From contig NZ_CP163520.1 of the NCBI RefSeq assembly GCF_041080675.1, positions 1,674,001 through 1,738,000 of the forward strand: 64,000 nucleotides of DNA, read 5' to 3'. Both the position numbers and the translations under genes were made by a program. This stretch comes from Streptomyces sp. cg36. Its GTDB lineage: Bacteria > Actinomycetota > Actinomycetes > Streptomycetales > Streptomycetaceae. Under the pieces are notes generated by a model. That model saw nothing but the letters and a program-made list of their open reading frames with translations. It ran no database searches and had not been told where the DNA came from. Shown here one piece after another: positions 38,407-47,049 of the stretch (position 1 is the first letter of the stretch; every line of letters begins with the position of its first letter).

Positions 38407-38721
38407 ATGCACGCCGCAGGAACAGGAAGCACCAACGTCGCCCCGAAAGTGATCGAGAGCACCGCCGCCTGCCCGGCGGTCCAGGTCACCTCGGGTCGGG
38501 TGATGCGAGTGCCCGTGGCCATGGTGGTCTTGCTGGAGCGGGACATCGCCTACGACCACGGGGCGGGGCAGGCCCGGATCGGAGTGGATATCGTACTCGC
38601 CGACGGTGACAGCCAGCGGGCCGAACTCGTCCTGAACCCGCCCCAGATGTACGCGGCATCCGCGCGGTTGGACCGGGCCGTCCGGGCTCGCGAGGCCGCC
38701 CGCTCGGTCGGCAGTCGGTGA
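38407..38721 (+). CDS. Uncharacterised 104-residue protein at head of RiPP cluster
   Basis: No family recognised. Beta-rich middle (VMRVPVAMVVLLERDIAY, ARIGVDIVLADGDSQRAELVLNPPQMY) and a helical, Arg-rich end. Its TGA overlaps the next start (38718-38721). As first gene of the divergent operon it may be a regulatory or cluster-specific partner. Confidence 0.55.
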   Translation: MHAAGTGSTNVAPKVIESTAACPAVQVTSGRVMRVPVAMVVLLERDIAYDHGAGQARIGVDIVLADGDSQRAELVLNPPQMYAASARLDRAVRAREAARSVGSR

Positions 38722-38918
38722 TGGGCCGACACCGGTTACAGGTCGACAGCGACGTGGTGGCCGCTGTCGGCTGGTGGGGCGCGATCCTCACCGGCCTCGT
38801 GCTGGTCGGCCTCTCCGCCGACCATGAGCTTCGCCATGACCTGTCCGACGGACGGGCCGCTGTGACCGTCCCGGACGCGGTCCCCGCCCCGGACGGTGGC
38901 GGCGGCACCGGCACCTAG
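38718..38918 (+). CDS. Small single-span membrane protein
   Basis: A 66-residue protein with one membrane helix (VVAAVGWWGAILTGLVLVGLS) and an acidic, Gly-ended tail. GTG 38718 overlaps the upstream stop; ATG 38721 is equally possible. The end is Gly-rich (PDGGGGTGT). Not recognised. It could be an immunity or membrane-anchoring factor, or a second small peptide of the cluster, but nothing proves that. Confidence 0.45.
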   Translation: MMGRHRLQVDSDVVAAVGWWGAILTGLVLVGLSADHELRHDLSDGRAAVTVPDAVPAPDGGGGTGT

Positions 38919-39106
38919 ACCGCTCCGGCGCCCGGCCCTGGGGATGTGCCCCCGGGCGCCGGAGCACACACCGCCGCCCTTGCGGGCGGCGCGGGCGGCC
39001 CCTGCCCGGCCGCCCCGCCGTTCCCGCCCCCGCGCCCATCGGCTCGGGCCGCGGGGCGGGAACGGCTCCACCCCGGTGAGGCCCCTTCGTGGAACAGGAG
39101 ATCAAC

Positions 39107-39748
39107 ATGAATACCGGACAGCCCGTCATCGAGCGTTCAGCGGCCCGCACGGCGTGGGAGGAGACCGGAACCGTCCTCGTCCCCGACGCCCTGGAGCCGG
39201 CCCGGTTCGAAGAGCTGGTGAAGGAGGCCCACGACCGGATCGGCCTGGCGACCCCGCACGTGCGCGACGAGATGAGCGCCCATCGCGACGGCTCGTTCGC
39301 GGCGCCGTTCCACTGCGCGTTCGTTCCGGCGGGACCGGTCCTGGAGGCCCTGGCGTACGACAGGACGCTGTGGGCTGCAGTACGGGAGGCCACCGGCCTG
39401 CCGCGACTGGTGCCGCGTGGCGGCGCGGTCGTCGTCTACCGCAAGGGCGACTTCCAGGGCGTCCACTTCGACAGCGTGCGGGCCTCGGTGACGATCGGCG
39501 TCGCGCTCACCGAGGGCCTGCCGCCGATGGGGTGGGCACCGCACCTGCGCGATGCCCACCCCGACGCCCTCGCACTGCTGTGCGCCGACCAGGGCCTGTT
39601 CCCCGAGGGAGACGCCTTCCAGACGCTGAACCACGAGTTCGGCAGCGGTTCGCTGCGGGCGTTCGCCGGCTACAACATCCCGCACTGGCGGCCCCCGTAT
39701 CCGGGCGAGCTGGGCTTGCTGGCGACGTTCTCCTACCTCGACCTGTGA
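39107..39748 (+). CDS. Putative 2-oxoglutarate/Fe(II) oxygenase, RiPP tailoring (paralogue A)
   Basis: A 213-residue protein. VVVYRKGDFQGVHFDSVRAS holds an H-x-D pair, and about 90 residues on AGYNIPHWRPPYPG holds a third His, the usual facial triad order of 2OG-Fe oxygenases. It shares 'GDF..VH.D', 'EGL.PMGW.P.LR', 'FP.GD.F' and 'IPHWR.P' with the next gene, so the two are paralogues. ATG 39107 has AGGAG upstream. They lie just before the precursor gene and probably hydroxylate or desaturate it. The fold call is from motifs only. Confidence 0.55.
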   Translation: MNTGQPVIERSAARTAWEETGTVLVPDALEPARFEELVKEAHDRIGLATPHVRDEMSAHRDGSFAAPFHCAFVPAGPVLEALAYDRTLWAAVREATGLPRLVPRGGAVVVYRKGDFQGVHFDSVRASVTIGVALTEGLPPMGWAPHLRDAHPDALALLCADQGLFPEGDAFQTLNHEFGSGSLRAFAGYNIPHWRPPYPGELGLLATFSYLDL

Positions 39749-39752
39749 GGCC

Positions 39753-40367
39753 GTGATGCTGCGCCAGGCGTGGCTTGCGGAGGGCCGGGTGGATGTCCCG
39801 GCCGATGTGGTTGAGGCGGGGCTGTGGGACGACCTCGCCGAGGAGGCCGGGCGTTGCCAACAGCACGCGGTCGTGCGGCACAACCAGCGGCCGGGGCTGC
39901 TGGTGATGCGAGACGGGTCGATCACCTCGCCGCAGCGCTGCACCGTCCACCCCGGCGGGGCGGCCCTGAAGGAGCTCGCCCTGTCCAAGGGCCTTGCCGA
40001 GATCGCGGGCGAGGCCACCGGCCACGGTCGGATGACGCCGATCCGGTTCGGGTTCAAGTTCTACGGTCCCGGCGACTTCATGCACGTACACCGCGACGAC
40101 GGAAAGTGCGACATCACGTTCTCGTGTGGACTCCGGGAGGGCCTGGCCCCGATGGGCTGGCTGCCACGCCTGCGATGGCTGACCAGCGACCAAGTCGCCG
40201 AACAGTTCGCCGACACTCCGTTCCCCACCTGCGGGGACGGGTTCCCGATCCTTTCGCGGCAGCTCACGGGATTCGACGGGCGTCGCATCCCCCACTGGCG
40301 TACCCCGCTCGGCTCCGTGTCGCGCGAGGTACTGATCACCATCTGCTTCGCCGACCTCTCGGCGTAG
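39753..40367 (+). CDS. Putative 2-oxoglutarate/Fe(II) oxygenase, RiPP tailoring (paralogue B)
   Basis: About 204 residues. FYGPGDFMHVHRDDGKCDIT supplies H-x-D and GRRIPHWRTPLGSVSREVLI the distal His plus a possible 2OG-binding Arg. Shared blocks with paralogue A show a duplication. GTG 39753 or ATG 39756 are both possible, four to seven bases after the upstream stop, so the genes are one operon. It ends 27 bp before the precursor start. Confidence 0.55.
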   Translation: MMLRQAWLAEGRVDVPADVVEAGLWDDLAEEAGRCQQHAVVRHNQRPGLLVMRDGSITSPQRCTVHPGGAALKELALSKGLAEIAGEATGHGRMTPIRFGFKFYGPGDFMHVHRDDGKCDITFSCGLREGLAPMGWLPRLRWLTSDQVAEQFADTPFPTCGDGFPILSRQLTGFDGRRIPHWRTPLGSVSREVLITICFADLSA

Positions 40368-40394
40368 CAGCCCCTCTCGATCAAAGGAGGAACC

Positions 40395-40595
40395 ATGCCC
40401 GCAGAGATCAAGGTGGAGACGCCGACCGAGCCCGTCAGCCCGGTGGAGACGCTGGTAGTGGACCCGGCCGAGTTCGTGGCCGAGCTGCACGCCGAGGGCT
40501 CGCTGCCGCAGAACGTCGGCGGCGACCCGGCCGTGCCTGACTCCGCGTTCCCTGACACCCATGTGTACGAGCAGCCCGCTCTCGCTGCGGTCTGA
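40395..40595 (+). CDS. RiPP precursor peptide candidate
   Basis: A 66-residue acidic peptide preceded by a near-ideal AAAGGAGG ribosome site (40382-40389). A leader-like part rich in Glu, Val and Pro (MPAEIKVETPTEPVSPVETL; VVDPAEFVAELHAEG) is followed by a Gly-Gly (residues 42-43) and a tail DPAVPDSAFPDTHVYEQPAL ending AAV. There is no Cys, so lanthionine or thiazole from Cys is excluded; backbone thioamides by YcaO-TfuA would fit. It sits between tailoring genes and YcaO. Core boundaries are a guess. Confidence 0.72.
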   Translation: MPAEIKVETPTEPVSPVETLVVDPAEFVAELHAEGSLPQNVGGDPAVPDSAFPDTHVYEQPALAAV

Positions 40596-40612
40596 CCGGA
40601 TCCGGGTATCAA

Positions 40613-40657
40613 GGCGTCCGGCCGCTCGCCCTCCTCAGGGTTCGGCGGCCGGGCGCC
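40613..40657 (+). terminator. Attenuating hairpin between precursor and YcaO
   Basis: GGCGTCCGGCCGC (40613-40625) pairs with GCGGCCGGGCGCC (40645-40657), one G-T pair, with an inner CCCT/AGGG stem. No T-tract follows. It should cut read-through from the precursor to the enzymes, giving more peptide than enzyme, a common RiPP layout. Confidence 0.6.
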
Positions 40658-40744
40658 CCCACACCAGCTCGCCGCAGCAGGTGCCCAAAAGGGGCCTGGC
40701 CGGCGGGTGTGCCCCACGACGCCACCTCGACCAGGAGGGTCCCC

Positions 40745-41908
40745 GTGCACAAGGTCTACTTCGACGGCACGCACCGCACCCGTCACCCTGCCCAGACCTG
40801 GCAGGCCCTCCGCCCGTTGCTCCCCACCTACGGGATCACGCGGGTCGCAGACGTGACCGGCCTGGACGATCTCGGTATCCCAGTGACCATGGCCGTGCGC
40901 CCACTCGCCCGCACCCTGTCGGTCGCGCAGGGCAAGGGAGCGAGCCTGGACGCGGCCCGCGTCTCCGGTGCCATGGAAGCCATCGAGGCATGGCACGCCG
41001 AGCACGCCGTTCCCGCTGCCACGGCGATCCACGTGCCGGCGCGGGAGATGGCGCTGCCGTATCCAGTGACGGCACTGGAGCTGCACCCCGGCCATCTGGT
41101 GACCGACCAGACCCGCCTGGACTGGATCACCGCGGAGTGCACCATGGACGGCACGCCGGTCCCGGTACCCGCAGCCTGCGTGGCGCTCGGACGGGAGACA
41201 CACCACGAATGGCGGCTGCACCTGCCCAGCGCCTCCACCAACGGCCTCGCCTCCGGCAACACCCGCGCGGAGGCCATGGCACACGGCCTGTGCGAGATCA
41301 TCGAGCGGGACGTCCTCAGCGACCTCCCGTCCGACGCCGAACGGCTCGACGCACAGAGCATCGACGATCCGCACTGCGCGGAGCTGATCAGCCGACTGTC
41401 GGCAGCCGGGGCCTGGACGGAGCTGTGGCATCTGCCCAATCGGTTCCGGGTGCCCGTGGCGGCCTGCTACCTGTGGCGCGAGGACCAGCCCGCGCTCCTG
41501 GTCTCCGGCTCCGGCGCCCACCTGGACCCGTGCATCGCCTTGTCCCGGGCGATCACAGAGGCCGCGCAGTCGCGACTCACCCACATCACCGGATCGCGCG
41601 AGGACACTCCGCCAGCCGTCTACCGGACCGGCCCCCACAAGGGTCCCGCCCCTACTCCGGGCGAGAGGGTGGCATGGGCGGCGGTCACCCAACAGTACGA
41701 GGCCGCGTTCGACAAGGATGACGAGGAAGCCGCGCACCTGGCCACCACCGTCACCACCGTGACCGGCATCCCTCCCCTGGCCGTCGACCTCACCCACGGG
41801 CCCTACGCCCGCGAGGAGTTCACTGTCGTCAAGATCCTCGCACCGCACCTGCGGTACAACTCCCGCCACACCATCGCCCGCCCTGGCGGCCCAGGAGTCG
41901 CGGCATGA
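40745..41908 (+). CDS. YcaO-domain enzyme (TfuA-partnered, likely thioamide-forming)
   Basis: A 387-residue YcaO. ATP-binding motifs are visible: LSVAQGKGASLDAARVSGAM with EAIEAWHAEH, then NTRAEAMAHGLCEIIERD and ALSRAITEAAQSRLTHITGS. The C-terminus (IARPGGPGVAA) lacks the PxPxP end of azoline-forming YcaOs, which agrees with TfuA-type backbone thioamidation. GTG 40745 has AGGAGG at a good distance, better than the longer frame. It overlaps tfuA by ATGA (41905-41908). Confidence 0.9.
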   Translation: MHKVYFDGTHRTRHPAQTWQALRPLLPTYGITRVADVTGLDDLGIPVTMAVRPLARTLSVAQGKGASLDAARVSGAMEAIEAWHAEHAVPAATAIHVPAREMALPYPVTALELHPGHLVTDQTRLDWITAECTMDGTPVPVPAACVALGRETHHEWRLHLPSASTNGLASGNTRAEAMAHGLCEIIERDVLSDLPSDAERLDAQSIDDPHCAELISRLSAAGAWTELWHLPNRFRVPVAACYLWREDQPALLVSGSGAHLDPCIALSRAITEAAQSRLTHITGSREDTPPAVYRTGPHKGPAPTPGERVAWAAVTQQYEAAFDKDDEEAAHLATTVTTVTGIPPLAVDLTHGPYAREEFTVVKILAPHLRYNSRHTIARPGGPGVAA

Positions 41909-43320
41909 GCGTCCACGTCTTCGCCGGGCCCACCCTGCCCCAGTCCCGCATCCGCGAGCTGTGCCCGCATGCGGTCGCACATCCGCCTGTCCGCCACGGA
42001 GATCTCCTCCGTCTCGACCCGAAGCCCGGCGACACGGTGCTGATCATCGACGGACTGTGGCACCAGAGCGCCCCCATCAGGCATAAGGAGATCCTGGCGC
42101 TGCTCGCCGACGGCGTGCGCGTGATCGGCGCCGCCAGCATGGGCGCCCTCCGGGCCGCCGAACTCGCCCCGTACGGGATGACCGGCGTCGGCCGGATCTT
42201 CGACGCCTACCGGACCGGCACCCTGGACGCCGACGACGAAGTGGCCATCCTCCAGGACAGCGACGGCCGAGCGCTGACGTTGGCTCTGGTCAACGTGCGG
42301 GCCGCACTGGAACGCGCCCACGCCGACCAGCAGGTCACCCATGCCGAGGCGGTGGCGCTGCTACGGCTCGCCCGCGCCATCCCGTACGCCCGCCGCACCT
42401 GGACCAGGCTCCGCCGGGCTGCCACCCAGGACGAGACCCTGGCGGACGCGCTCGGCCGCCTGGACCAGTGGCGGCGCACCCACCCGTACGACCTGAAGCG
42501 TGAGGACGCCGAAGAGGCTCTCACCCTGATCGCCGCCGACCCCGCCCAGGTCACCGCCAGCACCTGGGCCAACCCGATATTGCACGCCACCATCGACAGC
42601 GCGGCCGAGCGGACCGGCCCGGCGGACGCCGAAGACTGGACTGGGCAGCCGTGGTCGACGAGCTTCGTGCGGTACTGGGACGCCGCGTTCCGGCCCGGAC
42701 CCGGCCGAGTGCCGCTGCTCGCGGCCCTGAACCACCAGCAGCTCTACGACCCCGGCTTCCCAGCCCGTTGGCGCCACCGTGTCCTTACGGCGATTGCCGG
42801 GCGGGCAGCGACGCCCAAGGCGGGCGCCCTCGCGGTGGCCCAAGCCTGCGGCGTCAACACTGCCGACATGACGCCCGAGCAACTGGCGTTCTGGCTCACT
42901 CCGGCCGAACAAAGAGATCTCACCCGTGCGGACACCCTGGCACGGATCATGGTCCGCTGCGCCCGCTGGGACGGCGCCTGGACCGTGTGGCCCTCCACGT
43001 GGGAAGAAGCCGCCGGCCTCCTCAGTGACCCGGTAGCTGCGGCGGAATCCGTGACGGCCGCATTCAAGGTGAACGCGCGGGCCGAGGCGGCCGACGCCCG
43101 TCACTCCATCGCCCACCTGGACACTCGCCGGATCTCCCGACACCTCGCCGAGCAGTGGAAGCTCCCGCCGAGCGCCGATCAGGCCGAGCGTGACGCGGCG
43201 GCGCGCGACCGAGCCTTCCGGGACTTCGCGGGGGCCGTGGAGGTCGCCCGCGCGTACTACCTGGCCGCCGTCTCCGCAGCCGGAGTCACCTCCTCTGCCA
43301 GCGACAGCCGCCGCACCTGA
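41905..43320 (+). CDS. TfuA-like protein
   Basis: A 471-residue protein with the TfuA core: VHVFAGPTLPQSRI, GDTVLIIDGLWHQSAPIRHKEIL, VRVIGAASMGALRAAELAPYGM, VGRIFDAYRTGTLDADDEVAI. TfuA partners YcaO in thioamide RiPPs, probably delivering sulfide. A long helical C-terminal extension (about residues 215-471) goes beyond the basic domain. Its last 64 bp overlap the convergent MFS gene. Confidence 0.9.
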   Translation: MSVHVFAGPTLPQSRIRELCPHAVAHPPVRHGDLLRLDPKPGDTVLIIDGLWHQSAPIRHKEILALLADGVRVIGAASMGALRAAELAPYGMTGVGRIFDAYRTGTLDADDEVAILQDSDGRALTLALVNVRAALERAHADQQVTHAEAVALLRLARAIPYARRTWTRLRRAATQDETLADALGRLDQWRRTHPYDLKREDAEEALTLIAADPAQVTASTWANPILHATIDSAAERTGPADAEDWTGQPWSTSFVRYWDAAFRPGPGRVPLLAALNHQQLYDPGFPARWRHRVLTAIAGRAATPKAGALAVAQACGVNTADMTPEQLAFWLTPAEQRDLTRADTLARIMVRCARWDGAWTVWPSTWEEAAGLLSDPVAAAESVTAAFKVNARAEAADARHSIAHLDTRRISRHLAEQWKLPPSADQAERDAAARDRAFRDFAGAVEVARAYYLAAVSAAGVTSSASDSRRT

Positions 43321-44576
43321 CCGATGGCGAGCGGCACGACCGCAGCTGCCGCGATCACCACGGCCCCGGCGGCGAGAGTCGGCCGCAGCCCAAGGTGCCG
43401 CGACAGCGGACCGGCGATCAAGTATCCGACCGGGACCGGGAGGATCTGTCCCAGCGTCGAGTACGACATCGTCCGGCTCAACTTCTGGGCCGGGATGCGT
43501 TCCTGGACCAGGGAGGCCCACGTGGTCATGCTGACAGCCAGCCCCGTGCCGGCCGCCGCCGTGGCGACGACCAGGACCGGCAGCGGGGCGGTGGCCGCCA
43601 TCGCCGCCAGCGGCAGGCCCAGCGAGCCGGTACCCATGCACACCACGACCCCGACCAGTCGGGGCTTCCACAGCAGCGCGAGCGCGGCCCCGGCCACCAG
43701 CCCGGCGGTGAAACCGGAGACGACCCAGCCCCACGGCGCAGCGCCGCCCAGAACTTCCAGGCCGTAGACCGGGCCGAGCAGTTGGTAGCCGACCAGCCAT
43801 ACCGGCACCACCACGGACGCCTGGACGACCATGACCCACAGCCAGCGCCGGGAACGGAAGTCCACCCAGCCCTCGCGCAGGTCGGCCAGGAACCCGGTAC
43901 GGACCTTCACCCGGGCCGCATTGAGGTCTATCCGGGCGCACAGGAAGGCCGCCGCCGCGAACGTGGCCGCGTCCCAGCCGATCACCCAGGCCGGGCCGAT
44001 AGCGGCCACCAAGACTCCGCCCAGCGCGGGGCCCGCGACCTTTACTGTGTTCTGCCCGATCTTCAGCAAAGCGTTCGCCGAGTGCCGCCACGGCTTGGGG
44101 ACCACCTCCACAACGACGCCTCCGGCGGCCGGGGTGAAGAACGCCGACGCGGCCCCGCACACCGCTGACATGACCACCAGGTGCCACACCGTGGCCGACC
44201 CGAACCACAGCAGCAGCGCGGCCAGGCCCTCGGCCGCCGCCGACACCACGTTCGTCCACACCATCACACGGGCCCTGGACCACCGGTCCGCGACCACCCC
44301 ACCCACCAGCAACAACACGATCTGCGGGCCCATCCCGGCCGCCAGCACCAAGCCGAGACTTCCCGCGCCACCACCCAGGTGGAGCGTCGCGAACGCCAAT
44401 GCGATCGGGGCTACGGCCGACCCTGTCCACGACAACAGGCGGGCCATGAAGTGGAGCCGGAACTGCCGCACACCGAGGGGCGCGACAGCATCACGGAGGC
44501 GGGCAGACCGGTCGGTGGTACCGCGCCGCGCGGGCTGGCGTACGAACCGCAAGATCCTTCTCCGCCCAGAAAACAC
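43257..44576 (-). CDS. MFS transporter, probable RiPP exporter
   Basis: A 439-residue MFS protein with about 12 membrane segments (LFLARLLSWTGSAVAPIALA-like start, VLLLVGGVVADRWSRARVMV with the A-motif, LVVMSAVCGAASAFFTPAAG). The 'DRWSRARV' loop and 'RTMSYSTLGQILPVPVGYL' are typical of the enterobactin-exporter-like MFS group. GTG 44576. It is convergent with tfuA, so it has its own promoter. Export of, or immunity to, the RiPP is inferred. Confidence 0.85.
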   Translation of the reverse strand: MFSGRRRILRFVRQPARRGTTDRSARLRDAVAPLGVRQFRLHFMARLLSWTGSAVAPIALAFATLHLGGGAGSLGLVLAAGMGPQIVLLLVGGVVADRWSRARVMVWTNVVSAAAEGLAALLLWFGSATVWHLVVMSAVCGAASAFFTPAAGGVVVEVVPKPWRHSANALLKIGQNTVKVAGPALGGVLVAAIGPAWVIGWDAATFAAAAFLCARIDLNAARVKVRTGFLADLREGWVDFRSRRWLWVMVVQASVVVPVWLVGYQLLGPVYGLEVLGGAAPWGWVVSGFTAGLVAGAALALLWKPRLVGVVVCMGTGSLGLPLAAMAATAPLPVLVVATAAAGTGLAVSMTTWASLVQERIPAQKLSRTMSYSTLGQILPVPVGYLIAGPLSRHLGLRPTLAAGAVVIAAAAVVPLAIGQVRRLSLAEEVTPAAETAAR

Positions 44577-44938
44577 GAAATCCCCAGCAGCAGACCGCCA
44601 CCGGGAACCCGCCCAACCCTAGGACAACTCGAAGATCGTGTGTCCCAGACGCGCACAACCACCACCGAAAGCGAGGGCAGCATGGCCCGTCGCCAGCGCG
44701 CCAGGGAACGCGCTGCGCATCGAGACCGAGTACGCCCCTCAGCAGGCAACACGGGTGCCACGATGGGCTGCGCGACGACGATCGACTGTGAGGTCATGAC
44801 CGAGTTCGAGTCTGTCCGCGCGTGGGGCGAACATGGACTTCGCCAAAGCCGCATGATTCGCCCGGCACGAGGAGAACCTCGAAGCAGTCTGGATGACAAC
44901 GCTCCCCCGAGCGCCCAACAGGCAGGAGCAGCACTGCA
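44577..44938. other. Gene-free interval upstream of MFS and Nudix genes
   Basis: Divergent promoter region. A short open frame from 44682 (MARRQRARERAAHRDR) lacks a good ribosome site and a recognisable fold, so it is not annotated. AGGAG near 44924 serves the Nudix gene. Confidence 0.45.
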
Positions 44939-45406
44939 GTGGGCAGGACTGAGTACTACAACGACCCCAAGGCCCCCAAGGCCAACACCCTGATCCCCGC
45001 CAGCAACTTGCTCGTCGTGGACAAGGAGGGCGCAATCCTCCTGCAACGACGCCGCGACACCGGCCAGTGGGCCCTGCCCGGAGGCGCCCAGGACATTGGC
45101 GAGACCGCCGCTCAGTGCGCCGTCCGCGAATGCGTGGAAGAGACCGGAATCGTCGCAGAGATCACCGGATTCCTCGGCGTCTACACCAACCCGCACCACA
45201 TCGTCGCTTACACCGACGGCGAGATCCGCCAGCAGTACGAAACCACCTACATCGGCCGCCCCATCGGCGGCGAGCCCACCATCAACGACGAAGCCGACGG
45301 CGTCCGCTTCGTCCAGCCCGCCAATCTCGACGACTACGACATCCACCCAAGCATGCGCCAACAAATCGGCGACTTCGTCGCAGGCGCATACCCCTACCTG
45401 GGATAA
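44939..45406 (+). CDS. Nudix hydrolase
   Basis: A 155-residue Nudix protein. The box GGAQDIGETAAQCAVRECVEETGI fits GX5EX7REUXEEXGU. N-terminal LLVVDKEGAILLQRRRDTGQWALPGG completes the fold. GTG 44939 is used, AGGAG upstream. It may clean up nucleotide derivatives; its link to the RiPP cluster is only position. Confidence 0.88.
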   Translation: MGRTEYYNDPKAPKANTLIPASNLLVVDKEGAILLQRRRDTGQWALPGGAQDIGETAAQCAVRECVEETGIVAEITGFLGVYTNPHHIVAYTDGEIRQQYETTYIGRPIGGEPTINDEADGVRFVQPANLDDYDIHPSMRQQIGDFVAGAYPYLG

Positions 45407-45721
45407 GAAGGTCAGAGCACCAAGCCCAGTTCGTTCACCATCATCCGCACCAGCTCCACGCTCGCGTGGACCTCAGGTGCGGCAGAGCGAAAGAACTCCG
45501 GCAACTGCGCGAGTCACTCAACAGCACTGCCACCACTGTGGAGCACGCACTCCGGACTGGAGGTTCACCCCGTACCTGACGTCTGGCCGCCTTGCATCCC
45601 CCTGTGGCAAGTAGCACTCGGGCTGCACCACGGCCGGTCAGAATCGGTCGATGCCTCGGCCACCTGCTGACCCGAAGCCAGGGTGCCGACCGTCCGTGAG
45701 GTCGAGTAGGGGAACCGTGGC
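45407..45721. other. Gene-free interval
   Basis: No convincing gene, repeat or hairpin. Base composition is lower in GC than the flanks, in keeping with island DNA. Confidence 0.4.
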
Positions 45722-46438
45722 GTGCCGCTGACGGACCAGATCACCCGTACAAGATCACTTGTGAAAGGTTCCGCTTTGACACCAGCGCCTCAGAGGATTC
45801 CGATCGGCTCGATCGTCTTCTACCTCGGGAACCGTGCCAATGTGACTGGCTACGCAGCCAACGGCAACGCTGAGATACGAATGCTCAACACAGGGAGCGA
45901 GTTATCCGTCCCTCTGGACAAACTGACCTCTCTCACGCCCGCCGTGGCGGAGCGACGGTTCCCCCGAGCCGTACTGTTCGCCGGGGCCGGGTTTGTTGCC
46001 GTAATTGCCTTGGTATTCCTCCTCGACCCTGACAGCAAACCCTCCAGCGAGGCCGCTCCGGCTGCCCCGCAGGAGTCGTCAGCACCCACGGCGCCGCTGA
46101 GCCCTTCAGAGGTCGCACCACCCACTGCAGCGCCCCCACGGTCGAGTACCGGCTCCGCTCCAACCGTGACCCCCAGCTATGGGGCCGGAGTGCCCGCATG
46201 GGTGGAACGCCTCCAGGATGTGAAGGCGGCGTACATCCAGGCTGGCAACCCCGAGGAAGCAGACTCAGCCGACCGCAGGGACTCAGTGGTGATCGAGTTC
46301 ACCACCGGCGACGCCGGTCAGCACTGCATAGCCATGAGGGCTCTGGCCGGGCCCAAGCATGGCGTCATCGCATTCACCCCATTCGGGATGGCGGTGGACT
46401 CGAATGACTGCCTCAGCGTGAAGCTCGGCGCATCCTGA
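45722..46438 (+). CDS. Uncharacterised membrane-anchored protein
   Basis: About 238 residues. N-terminal part (APQRIPIGSIVFYLGNRANV; NAEIRMLNTGSELSVPLDKL) resembles a small beta-barrel, followed by one membrane helix (AVLFAGAGFVAVIALVFLL), a Pro/Ser/Ala-rich linker and a compact C-terminal domain (VVIEFTTGDAGQHCIAMRAL) with two Cys. Not recognised. GTG 45722 follows AGGGGAA. A possible extracytoplasmic domain tethered by the linker. Confidence 0.6.
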   Translation: MPLTDQITRTRSLVKGSALTPAPQRIPIGSIVFYLGNRANVTGYAANGNAEIRMLNTGSELSVPLDKLTSLTPAVAERRFPRAVLFAGAGFVAVIALVFLLDPDSKPSSEAAPAAPQESSAPTAPLSPSEVAPPTAAPPRSSTGSAPTVTPSYGAGVPAWVERLQDVKAAYIQAGNPEEADSADRRDSVVIEFTTGDAGQHCIAMRALAGPKHGVIAFTPFGMAVDSNDCLSVKLGAS

Positions 46439-47049
46439 TCAACCGCGTCGTAGTCTCAGTTCTGGTCCCATTCACGTACGTCCGGGACCGTTCAGGAGCC
46501 CACCGGTCGACGGCTCTACCCCAGGTCAGAACGTTCCCGACTTTCCACGTACCCCTGGACGAACATTTGGAAAGCGTGTTGGGGGCAACCCCTCACGAAT
46601 TCGAATCTCGTGTCCTCCGCCAGCCTCTCAACAGGCGACACGGCCCCCCGCCAGGAATCCCGGTCCCCGGCTCCCGATCACGTCCATGACCATGCGGGGT
46701 ACCGAGGACCGGCCGCAACCGGGACGGTGGGCATGTCCGGCATCCTGGAGCCGACCGTCATGCGCTTCGTCGTACGTCCGGGCACGCCCCTCACGGGGGC
46801 CGCCTCCCGGCACCCGTGCCCGTAAACCGAGGGCAGACGGTCCTTCGCGAGAGGCACCGCGCCGGCGACGGGTACCACCGGGCGCACGGCCGGTGCCACA
46901 GCACCGACTTCGTTCGCCTGGTTACCCGCCTGGGACCGGCGAGAACCTACGCCCGTAATACCGGGTTCACCCTGCCAGCGACAACGATCATGGATACCGT
47001 TAACATCCTACGCTCAGATCCTCGGGTTCCGGCTTCTGTGGGGGATGTC
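46439..47049. other. Gene-free interval containing the tRNA-Ser fragment
   Basis: Apart from the tRNA fragment at 46567-46622 no feature is supported. A frame from 46816 joins the next gene in phase but its product before 47050 lacks recognisable sequence and a ribosome site. Confidence 0.5.
46567..46622 (+). tRNA. 3' half of a tRNA-Ser(GGA) gene (att remnant)
   Basis: The stretch starts in the anticodon loop (TTGGAAAGCG), includes the long variable arm (TTGGGGGCAACCCC), the T-arm (TTCGAATC) and ends GTCCTCCGCCA with encoded CCA. The D-arm and 5' acceptor strand are missing, so it cannot make tRNA. Such 3' halves are the copy left at one junction by integrases that use tRNA genes. The matching full gene is not in the window. 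Confidence 0.85.

Noticed and set aside
38718..38918. Second RiPP precursor peptide
   Set aside because: It has a clear membrane helix and no leader-like region; kept as a small membrane protein.
44682..44990. Small Arg-rich gene starting MARRQRARERAA
   Set aside because: No ribosome site or recognisable fold, and it runs into the Nudix gene in another frame.
29341..46622. A separate tRNA-Ser-integrated element bounded by the integrase and the tRNA half
   Set aside because: No full or partial tRNA-Ser was found near the integrase end, so this boundary pair cannot be shown; it remains only as an alternative to the single corA-bounded element.
46816..47049. N-terminal extension of the coiled-coil gene
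   Set aside because: In frame, but the sequence is unlike the rest of the protein and lacks a ribosome site; ATG 47050 is better.
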